Shown here: piece after piece, positions 26,221 to 35,855 of the stretch
Position numbering within the stretch: position 1 is the first letter of the stretch
Layout of the letters: each line of letters begins with the position of its first letter
Assembly (NCBI GenBank): GCA_029721435.1
Contig: CM056573.1
Coordinates: 120,737,947-120,801,946 of the forward strand
Source: Gymnothorax reevesii
Taxonomy: Eukaryota; Chordata; Actinopteri; Anguilliformes; Muraenidae
Direction of reading: 5' to 3'
Length of the DNA: 64,000 bases
Notes under the pieces: model-generated
Told to the model about the DNA's origin: nothing
The model's input: the letters and a program-made list of their open reading frames with translations, nothing else
The model's database searches: none
Program-made: the position numbers and the translations under genes

Positions 26221-27417
26221 AAGCACTGAAGGTGCTGATGCCTCAGTGACAAGCATGTCACTTAATGAAGCTATAAAATTGGGTGTGGACATATCAGAGT
26301 GCCCTAGCTGTGCATCTGTGCTTGACAAACTCAAGTATTTACCCACCAGTGGCAGTCTGATGAACATTAATGCACAGTTATGGAGGGAAACACATTTCAC
26401 ACTATTCAGGGTCCCATTATCAATGACCAATAATTAGTGCAATTCAGACTCTGTGGGAACAACAATAGGTTTTTGGAGGGAAGCACCTTTCAGACTGCAG
26501 ACAGAGGTCACATTAACGGAATATTTTCCGTCACTGACAGATTTTTTTTAACAATGATGGAACATTTTGAAGGCCCTCCGTAATTTTGACAGAATGTAAT
26601 TCAAACCCTCTGTGGTGGTGGGTGTCCTATTGTCTTGCGCATTGTCTTTGATCTGCATGATCCTGTATTCCTCAAATTTTTGTAAAATGATCATTTGCAC
26701 TTCATTTATAAAATAAGCTGCTCTGCTGCCAGTAGGCAATTGGTCATATGCTACAAATGCCGTCTCTGTTACGTGAACACACAAACATCTAAGTCGGGAA
26801 AGCCCCGGTTGACAAAACGAGTTGATAAGCAGCTTCGTAGGACCACTTAGCGAGACTGCAGCTGTTAGGCGTAGTGAAGCCCAGCAATAACTGAAAGTAT
26901 TGTCCATAGCCCTCTGTTACTGGGTGGGGGGCGAAATCATTTGTGATGTTTCATAAAGTTCACATTTAACACAGTGCGCAATGTGTGTCCACATGCATCA
27001 CTGTCGGCACTGTGCTCCGTTTTTCAAGTCTTGAGTCAAGACTTGAAAAACGGAGCACAATGCCGACAGTGACATCAGCAGTAGCTATTGCTGTGATCCT
27101 CTGTGATCCACTGTGAAGACCTTTTTCTTTATTGTCTTGATCAGCAGCCATTGTGGTAATCAAATACTGCTATAACTCAAAAACAAAGCTCTATCTCAAA
27201 AATCTGGCAAATTTAAATCCAAGAGATTGTGGCATTTAACCCATAGAGCCATATTCTAGGACTTGATTTTGACCGGCGTAGCAGCTATCCCAGTAACAGA
27301 CAGAATGACTGACTGAATGAATGAATGAATGAATGAATGACACACAAACGAACTACCGTATACCTCGCTTGTGCCTGCGCACCGAAGGATAATAACGTTT
27401 TTCTAAGTACGAATGTG
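26221..27417. mobile_element. Unclassified 1.2-kb insertion in the mariner transposase
   Basis: Direct repeats aagaatga lie at 26213-26220 and 27418-27425 on either side, consistent with an 8-bp target duplication, although terminal inverted repeats are not evident. The insert holds a 119-codon minus-strand frame (26548-26907) that I do not recognise, a near-perfect 37-bp palindrome (26998-27072) and a GAAT microsatellite (27312-27340). Confidence 0.45.
26998..27072. repeat. 37-bp near-perfect inverted repeat with 1-bp spacer
   Basis: Arm 26998-27034 pairs with 27036-27072 with a single mismatch (arm start tcactgtcggcactgtgctc). There is essentially no loop, so the DNA could extrude as a cruciform. 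Confidence 0.92.
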
Positions 27418-27902
27418 AAGAATGAGGGAATTTATTTCTCTACAGTACATCATATCATTAAAATATTCAAAGAATCCGAAGAAATCTCTGTGCGTAGGGG
27501 ACAAGGCCAAAAACCAATATTGAATGGCAGTGGTCATCAGGCCCTCAGGCAGCACTGCATTAAAAGCAGACAGGGTTCAGTGGTGGAAATCACTGCAGGG
27601 GCTCAGAAACACTTCTCTAAACCACTGTCTGTGAACCATTGTTGCTGCATCCCCAAATGCAAATTAAAACTCTGCCATGTAAAGATTAAATCATATTTAA
27701 ACAAGATGCAGAAATGCTGCTGCCTTCTCAGGGCCCAAGTTCATTTGCTATGGACTGAGGCAAAGTAGAAAACTGCCCTGTGGTCTGACCATCAAAGTGT
27801 GAAACACTTTCAAAAAATCTTGGGCAACATGTCCTCCGGTACCAAAAGGAGAGGGACCATCTGGCTTGTTATCAGCACATAGTTAAAAAGGGGGTGCATT
27901 AA

Positions 27903-28041
27903 CCCTTTCATGCATGGAGGTCACTACAGTGTACAGCTGTTTAAAAGTGTTTTTTCTCTATATATGCCTGCAGTTTTGGGCACTGCAGCATATTGGTAAA
28001 AAAATCCTGACTGAGTTTATCATAATCCATGCCTGAGAAGG
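27903..28041. mobile_element. piggyBac-like MITE, 139 bp
   Basis: The ends are ccctttcatgcatgg and inverted ccttctcaggcatgg, flanked by TTAA on both sides (27899-27902 and 28042-28045). TTAA duplication plus a CCCTTT-type end is typical of piggyBac MITEs. The transposase homology of the host mariner resumes directly after it. No coding capacity. Confidence 0.82.
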
Positions 28042-28138
28042 TTAATGCTCATGGCATGGGTAATCTGCACATCTTTGAAGACTGTATTAATCGTGAACAA
28101 AATATACAGGTTTTGGGGCAAAATATCTGATAAAACTA

Positions 28139-29387
28139 GACTCTGCTACTTCACTTTGCGTACACAGAGCCTGGGTAGTCGTCATTAACAAGTATCTACT
28201 TCCTGGTGCGTCGGCTCAGCTGCGTAGTACTTCCTCGTACTTCCAGCTGCCTAGAAACTGAAACTTCAGTGCACAAAGATTTATCTCATTAATAAGCGTT
28301 TATTGAATAATTGCAGACAACGGTGAATAATGACACACAGCTCTAACTTCGTTTGTTGTTTTTCCATCTACACAGTAAAATCCAAAATACTTCCACATAG
28401 CGCTTCTAAGATGTTTTGGTGTTGCAATTGTCCGCTCGTTGCTCCGCTTGCTAACGCTCTCCACTGTAAAATAGCACAGTCTTAATGGAGGTCAAGAGGG
28501 TATGCAAAGGTTAAGTTTTTCAGAGGGTGCCCTCTGCTGGGTCAAATGTCAAACTACTGTACTTTAGACTGCAAGATGCACTGATAGAGGGTGTATTTTG
28601 ACTTTGAACGCCTCATTTCAGTTCGAATACGAACTTTCACCTTCAGGTTCGAATGAATTTTCGAATTTCGAATAAAATGTGACAGCCCTAGCGAGAGTAA
28701 CGCATTATTTACATCAGGACGAAATCTGCATCGACAAGAAAACTGAACCGTTAAGCATACTTGCACTAACATCATACCGAGCTCGCTATCTAACTTCTTA
28801 GTTACACAGTTTCGCTCTTAGCGTTTGGCTGTCTCAGACAGCCATTTCACTCAAGGATAATGACAACATAACACTGAAACAGCTAATAGGTCTTATGACA
28901 TGAATGAAAACACGCTGCTAACTTACGTAAATACTGTGAAATTCGTGGGCAAAGTAACACTAGAAGCTACAATCTAGCTGAGGTGGTTCGGCTGTCTCTC
29001 ACAGAGATGAACAGGGTGCCTATTTTATGATGGCTATTAAGTAGATATGACAATCTGTAGGGAGAAGCGCTGCAACATCATTTCCCTTCAAAAAACTAAG
29101 TAAACATTCATCTTGTTGCGACTACAAGTTGCTGATACCCAGGATTTTCTCCATGACAGAGCGAATGGCCTCCAGTGTATCTATGTCCGTGGCCATTGTT
29201 GATTTCGGAGACTGCAATTTCAAACTCGGTGCAGCGACTACATCATGGCTCTCGGCCACGCCTCCTGTTCGTTGGTTGGTCCGGCAAACTTTCTGCCGAA
29301 GTAAACGAGGCCGAGCTCCGAGTGATCAGACTGAGTACTGAAGTGAAAGGAAATTAAGTAGAAGTACAAAGGCTGGCGGAGTCAGGC
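28139..29387. mobile_element. 1.25-kb insertion with 8-bp duplication, hAT-like
   Basis: Direct repeats taaaacta flank it at 28131-28138 and 29388-29395, and the mariner transposase reads across them. The ends share only a short inverted match (gactctgc and gactccgc). Inside, near 28612-28690, is a gttcgaa-rich stretch ending tgacagccctag, which resembles the end of a separate hAT element. No recognisable frame. Confidence 0.55.
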
Positions 29388-29542
29388 TAAAACTATAGTG
29401 CCATGAGGACATCATTTTCAGGAAAGGCTTTGCCTATTTCAGACAATAACAAACACCACATCCTGCATTTACTATATCAACATAGCTCCATAGTAAAAGA
29501 GTCTAGGTGGTAAACTGGCCTGCCTACAGCCCAGACTTCTCC

Positions 29543-32500
29543 GGAGGGTCGCCACCTTGTCGTGTTGGAGAAGCTTGTGTGTACCTTAGATCCCGAGAGC
29601 GACGCCATCTGGAGCTGAGCTCCTGGTAGGGTCACCTATGGTGGTAAGGTCAAGGGGGGGGGAAGGGGCATCAGACAAAGCACGACTTGAAGACAGACAG
29701 AGCTCATTAGTTTTGGAGGGCAGTCCATCTAGGGGAAGGAAAGCCCTGATTTCAAACCTCCGCTGCCTAGCCCATCTTGGCAGTGAATTAGTCAGACTAC
29801 TTGATGGAAATCGGGCTCTCCCACACAAACAAGTCCTGTGACCCTCTGATGCCAAGCTGTATAGGCTTCTGCCCTTCCCTTGGATTACGTGAACAGGGTG
29901 GAGAGGAGGGACCTACTACACAGGCAACAGCTTGTCCCCTAACATCCTCTCTTTTTTTGCCCAGACCTGCACCCTGGAGAGGCACTCAAACTCCACAGCA
30001 ACAACCAAAAAACACGGGAAGCAGCAGTTACCAGTTATAAACCTTAGACTTGATTAGCTTAGAGCTAAGTGCTTGGGGTTGCTTCTGACAGTGGGAGGGG
30101 TCTTCGAACCCCACTGGGCAGCTAACGCCCACCTTAAGCTGGGCAGCCCCCGACCAATTAGGTGCTGCTCCACCACTGATCATCAACCTTACAGGGTGCG
30201 TAGGGTTTACAGCTCCCGGAGCCCGAAGAACGAACTGAAATGGCCGCACCAAACAAGAAAGTAACAAAAAGTAAGAAACCAGGTCTCAGAATTGGGTCCC
30301 AGAACATAAGAACACTGACATCAGGACTGACAGATGATGCCCAAGATATTAGCCATGCAAGAAAGACAGCAGTAAACAACAAGGAACTTCTGAGGCTACA
30401 AGTGGACATTGCCGCACTTAAAGAAACCCGCTTGGTAGAATCAGGGACATTGCGGGAGAGTGATTACACCTTCTTTTGCCAGATAAAAGACCTAAAGCAA
30501 CCCACAGAGCATGTTGTGGGAATTGCTGTAAGGAACTCACTCCTGAAGATGATACAACCTGGACAATGATGGTCCAGTAAACACATTCAGCTTGTATGCA
30601 CCCACCCTGTACTCACTGCAAGAGACTAAAGACTAGTTCTATGACCAGCTTAAAGAAGCCATTCAAGAAGTACCCAGCCAGGAAAAACTTCTGCTACTGG
30701 GCCTCAATGCCAGAGTGGGTACTCACCCGACTCTTGGGCAAGTTGTCTGGGCAAGTTTGGTATTGGCAACATAAACGAAAAGGAACTGTGACTGCTTGAG
30801 TTCTGCATATTCAATGACCTGTGCACTACTAACTCATTCTTCCACACTAAACCACAACATAAAGTATCTTAGTGCCACCCACGCTCCAAGAAATGGCACC
30901 AACTTGACATGATCATAACAAGACGCTGTGACCTGGCAGACATGCTACTCACAGGGTCCTACCACAGTGCCAATTGTGATACTGACCACTCCTTAGTCTG
31001 CTGCAAAAATCAGGCTCCAAACAAGGAAGATCAATCAGTCAAAACCACCAGGAAAGCCCTGCATTGATGCTAGCAAAACAAGAGACACAGAGAAAGCCGA
31101 AACTTTTGTCAAAGCCTTAGAAAAGCCTTTTCTGAGAAACCCACAGAAGGAATTACCTAAGAGACACACTCCACCGCACAGCCTTATCCGTCTTTGGAAG
31201 GAAATATGGAAAGACACGACTGGTTTGAGACTAACTCAGCTGAAATAAGTGCTGCAATAGAGGTGAAATGTGCTGCGTTCTTGGAGCACAAAGGCTCACC
31301 CAGTCAGGCTACCCTGCAAGCATTGCTACAAGCCAGAAATAGGGTCCAGCATCTGGCAAGGCATAGTGTAAACCATTTCTGGCTCAAGCTCTGTGAAAGC
31401 ATCCAAACATCAGCAGACATGGACAATATTCATGGTGAGTATGAAGGGATTAAGAAAGCCAGCGGGCCAACAAGGAACAAGACACCCCCTCTGAAATCTG
31501 CTACTGGTGAGACCTTCAGGGCCAAAGGAAAACAAACGGACAGATGGGTAGAACACTACTCAGAGCTGTATGCTAGGGCAAGATCCATCTCAGACACTGC
31601 ACTAGATGCTGTTGAAAGCTTGTCCGTCATGTAGGAGTTGGATACTACACCCACAGTAGAGGACACAAGCCAAGTGATCGACAACATGTGCTCTGGAAAA
31701 GCACCAGGCCTGGATGGAATTCCAGCTGAAGTCATCAAGAGTGCCATAGCTGTTCTGCTGAAAGAGCTGCATAACCTACTGTGTTGATGCTGGGAAGAGG
31801 GAGTGGTCCCACAGGACATGAAGGACTGCAACATCGTTACAATGTACAAAAACAAAGGAGACAAAAGAGACTGCAACAACTACCGCAGAATATCCCTGCT
31901 TAGTATTATTGGAAAGGTCTTTGCTCGGGTGACCTTAAACAGGCTTGAGGAACTTGCCGACAGGGTGTATCCAGGACCCAGTGTGGTTTTACGACAGGGA
32001 GGTCCACCATAAACATGATATTCTCCATTCAACAGCTGCAGGAGAAGTGTAGAGAACAGAGACAGCCGTCGTACATCGCTTTAATAGATCTTACAAAAGC
32101 CTTTGACCTTGTGAGCAGAGACAGTCTGTTCAAAGTCCTTGCCAAGATTGGGTGGGTGTCCACCCACACTCCTTAGTATGATACAGTCCTTCCCTGCTGA
32201 CATGAAGGGTGTTGTACAGTTTGACGGCTCAATCTCAGAGCCATTCAACATCTGCAGCAGTGTTAAACTAGGTTGTGTGCTCGCCCCAACGCTTTTTGCT
32301 GTCATTTACTTTGCTGTCATGCTGAAACATGCATTCAGGACATCAACAGATGGAATCCACCCCTGCACAAGGTCAGATGGTAAGCTGTACAGTGTATCCC
32401 GGCTCAAGGCCAAAACAAGAGTCCCTGAAGTACTCATCAGGGACATGCGGTTTGCAGACCACGCAGCATTGGTAGCTCACACGGAGGAAAAGTTGCAAAG

Positions 32501-33337
32501 GCTCATGGACAGTTGCTGGAAAGTCTGAAGAAGATATATGTAATGGGCTAGGGTATTGAGCATCCATCAGCAATATCCATCAATAACCATGTCCTGGAAG
32601 TGATGCCTAAATTCACTTATCTCGGTTCAACAGTGATAAACAGCCTCTCCATGGATGCCAAGATCAACATCCAGATAGGACGAGCAGCAACAACTTTTGG
32701 AAGCCTACAGAGAAGAGTCTGGAGTAATAGTAAGCTGACAATCCAAACAAAGACTGCAGTGTAGGGCCTGCATCCCTAGTACTCTCCTGTATGGCAGTGA
32801 AGGGGGGACTCTATACTCCAGGCAGGAAAGAAAACTCAACGCCTTCCACATGTGCTGCCTGAGACGAATCCTGGACATCAAGTGCAGCGACCGGGTTATC
32901 AACATCACTGTACTAACAAGTGCACAGAGCCCCAGTCTGTACACGCTGTTGCAACAGCATCGCGTTTGTTGGCTTGGCCATGTCCACCGCATGCCAGATG
33001 GCAGAATTCCAAAAGACTTACCGTATGGCGAATTAGCCAACAGCACAAGAGTACGAGGGCGTCCACACCTTCGCTTCAAAGACGTTGTAAAATGGGACGT
33101 GAAGTTCCTGGACATGAATGTAAACAACTAGGAGAAGATAGCAAGCAACAGAGTGCAGTGGACACAGCAGGATAGAAGTGGCCTACAAAGAGGGGAGGAA
33201 AAGCAGATTAAGCTTGCTGAAAAGAAGCGCTACCGGCAGAAAAAGAAGTAGCGGGCAACACCTGCAACCTAGACAACGACAGGGTACAGATCCATGGTCT
33301 CACGAGATTGAAGGATGCCGATGGATAAATTAACAAA
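29543..33337 (+). mobile_element. RTE-like non-LTR retrotransposon, nearly full length, defective
   Basis: This 3.8-kb LINE has a 5' leader of about 700 bp (29543-30239), an endonuclease-reverse transcriptase frame and a short 3' end without a long poly-A. It is inserted in the mariner transposase at the SPDLSP codons. About 35 bp of the host element around the third catalytic residue are missing at the junction, suggesting a target deletion or later loss. The clade is judged from the compact single ORF and the C-terminal layout and is less certain than the LINE call itself. Confidence 0.83.
30240..33250 (+). pseudogene. RTE-like ORF: AP endonuclease plus reverse transcriptase, broken
   Basis: The frame starts at the Met of MAAPNKKVTKSKKPGLRIGS (30240). 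The endonuclease gives IGSQNIRTLTSGL, VDIAALKETRL, a diverged LGLNARVG block near 30700 and DTDHSLVCC near 30985. The RT gives GKAPGLDGIPAEVI (31700), NYRRISLLSIIGKVF (31880), ALIDLTKAFDLVSR (32080), LGCVLAPTLFAVI (32270) and RFADHAALVAHTEE (32450), where the catalytic FADD is changed to FADH. The C-terminus keeps CCLRRILDIKCSDR and RVCWLGHVHRMPDGRIPK (32850-33020) and ends near AEKKRYRQKKK (about 33250). At least four frameshifts or stops split it (breaks near 30570, 31634, 32012 and 32528). It is inactive. Confidence 0.88.
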
Positions 33338-33712
33338 TACGACAAAGGAGGCCACGCACAACATATTAAGCAGCTGAGATGCAACAACATCCAAGAATGG
33401 AAAAACGTTTTGTTTTCAAAACTGAAGCACGTTGCTCTCCTCAGTTCCCAAACACTTACAGAGTGTTCTTAAAAGGAGAGGTGATGCAACACAGTGGTAA
33501 CCATGCCCTGTTTCAACTTTTTAAAACATCTTGCTGGCATAAAATTCTAAATTTGTATATTCTTCTCAAGAAACATTAAAAATGTCTCATTTCCACTTTA
33601 GTCTGTTGCAATTTTCAAGTAAATATAGAGTTTGAAAGATGTGTAAATTGATGCATTCTGCTTTTATTTGCATTCTACATAATTCTCCAACTTTTTTGGA
33701 AATGGTGTTGTA

Positions 33713-35527
33713 AATCCAAGGTTAGAATGACATCCCACTCAGGAACACATAAAGGCTTTTGAATTTTTATTAGCTCAAAATACATTTTTATTGGAAATTG
33801 ATTCCCATTTGAAGACAGATATAACTCATACTGTATACAGTCAGCACCGTGACAAAGTATCGTGGGAATTATATGCAAATATTCAAGCTAAACCTTTCAA
33901 AACTATCATCAATCAATGCTGTCAAGACCACACAGAAGACTCATCAGTCACTGATCATTAGACATTGTTTGACCGCTTCCAATTAAAGATATTAACATCA
34001 ATGCGCAAATCTCTCTTAGGACTATATATAATAATAGATTGCTTCCACATTATATTTCCATCCACAGAAACTGACAGCAAGAATAACCAGAACAACATTT
34101 CTTAGAAGAAGGGAGCTACAAATACCGACTTGCATTGATTAAGTCTCGTGTCTCGTGTTCCCCCCCAATCTGAACTAGTCTCAGCCAAGCAGCCTGCTTC
34201 TCATTTCCTCTAGTTGTTGCTTCTAAACCTCTGGACTCGTGAACTTTAGAAGAGGCCAACTGTTCTCTACTGTCCAATGAGCCAGGGGGGACATCAGCAT
34301 TGAGGAGAGCAAAGCAATTACACCACCCCCATACCACTCCCATTTCCACATCAACAAACACAAACACAGACACAACGATTCATGCTATGAAGAGCGCTCT
34401 GCAGGTTAGAGTGGGGCCAGTATAAATATCCAGATCATTAGAAATAATAAACATACCAGCAGGCGAGGGTCTTACAGAGGGCGAATGGGATGAATTAGAA
34501 TTTTTTTTTCAGAACAACAGAGGGGAGGGTCTTGGCCAAACGTGGTAAATTATGGTAATTCATGCCTTAAATACTTCAGAGACATTAGGGATGGGGCAGC
34601 AATGAGGTTCGGTGGGTAACACTCAAAGGTTTACGGCTCTCCTCTGACATTGGGCATTTGTGTGTGGAGTTCACGTTCTCTCCAAGCATGAGAGTATTCT
34701 GCCTGCTTCCTTTGTAGCTTTGGCCTTTCCAGCTATATTACCGAATTAAGAATATGTGATTACAATGTCCATTGAATATTTCTTCTTAGATGAGCTGAAC
34801 TAAAAGTATGTCCATGTCCACAACATACTAAATATAAAGTGTGTTCCCAAATGCTCGAGCCAAATAACTATGGGCATATTTTTGGGATACAGTGAAAATG
34901 TTGCATACTTTTATCTACAATTGCAAAATTAGCAACAACCCAATCATTCAGTTTACAGGACTGTTATGAAAAACAGTCTGTACAAAGGTAGGCAGAGGGA
35001 AAGTTTCAAATTAACAGTGTTTATTAGAGAGGACATACAGTCAGGAGACCGTTTCAGATGCAGCCTGTGAAAAAGGAAAGACTGGATAATGGAAAGTAAG
35101 TAATATTTCAACTAAGATGAATACCAATATTGCACAATATGGTTTGTTTTCACCTATAACCAAAGAACAAAAAGAGGCAACACTGGCATAAATGACAAGA
35201 AGCATTATGCAAAACATTGGGGGGGCTGATCCACTAACCGAACAAATTACATCTCAGCACGCATTTGGTCGGGTAGTAAAAAGCTGGACATGCTGGTTTG
35301 CATATAATTATAGGTTGAGAGAGGCAGCATGTGGACAGGAAGAGGACTGGTAATTATAAAACCAGACTTTAGTCAGAACAGCTTGACATGGTGCCATCAC
35401 CATCAGAATTGTAATGAAAAACAGCGGAGCTGCACATTTCAACATAGGGCCAGAGCATCCACATAAAACAAGAATAATGACAGCAAACCATATTTACAGT
35501 TGCTTTTGTTCAAATTTATTTTGTCTA
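33713..35527. other. No gene recognised
   Basis: Unique AT-rich sequence except the possible L2 tail at 34590-34735. Confidence 0.6.
34590..34735 (+). repeat. Possible L2-type LINE tail, degenerate
   Basis: Short matches to the same L2 tail (ggggcagcaatgaggttcgg, gtgtggagttcacgttctct, ccaagcatgagagtattc) appear in the plus order. It is weakly supported. Confidence 0.4.
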
Positions 35528-35855
35528 ACCATTCGTTATCTACCCCGCTTTTATCCGATATGGGTCATGTTTGGAGCCTATCCCAGTATTCAATGGGCAA
35601 GAGGTATCAGTACACCCAGGGCGCTCAGCTGGTCCATCACAGAGCACACACAGCATTCATTCACATGCTCATACTATAAGCAAGAGTCTCTCAGCCGGAC
35701 ATGCATGTACCTACACTGAGGGAGGAAACTGGAATACACAGAGAAATCCCCTGTAAACACAAAGAGAACATGTAAACTCCACACTCAGGCTCAGGCCAGA
35801 TTCTTGTGGTGAGCCAACAGTGCTACCCATTGCATTGCCATGCCGCACATTCCTT
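35528..35855 (-). repeat. L2-type LINE 3' tail, minus orientation
   Basis: Starts ccattcgttatctaccccgc, the complement of the L2 end. It continues with gagcctatcccagtattcaa, gctggtccatcacagagc, gagggaggaaactggaat, agagaacatgtaaactccac and tgccatgccgcac, in the order expected for an inverted L2 tail. Confidence 0.82.

Larger units (their letters stand above)
26155..33510 (+). pseudogene. Tc1/mariner transposase in five pieces
   Basis: Piece 1 has the start MVRVTSLTERLQGEIFQQFKN (26156). Piece 2 (27428-27898) reads STVHHIIKIFKESEEIS...QGQKPILNG...HCIKSRQ..PLSVN and KCKLKLCHVK, covering the first and second HTH. Piece 3 (28046-28130) matches the AHGMGNLHICE block. Piece 4 (29396-29542) covers the second Asp region and the sequence leading to SPDLSP. 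Piece 5 (33338-33510) holds the C-terminus. Several stops and indels are present in addition to the insertions. The gene is dead. Confidence 0.8.
25808..33710 (+). mobile_element. Tc1/mariner element split by four nested insertions
   Basis: The left end (caacccaatttccc, TA at 25806-25807) and right end (inverted gttg...tttttggaaa form, TA at 33711-33712) are the long terminal repeats of the same mariner family as the 44-54 kb copies. Transposase pieces lie in order on the plus strand at about 26155-26220, 27426-27898, 28046-28130, 29396-29542 and 33338-33510. The gaps are four insertions: 26221-27417, 27903-28041, 28139-29387 and 29543-33337. Removing them leaves about 1.5 kb, the normal size. 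Confidence 0.87.

Noticed and set aside
27337..27768. Independent 143-codon gene
   Set aside because: From about 27428 on it is the middle of the split mariner transposase; the upstream part is the neighbouring insert.
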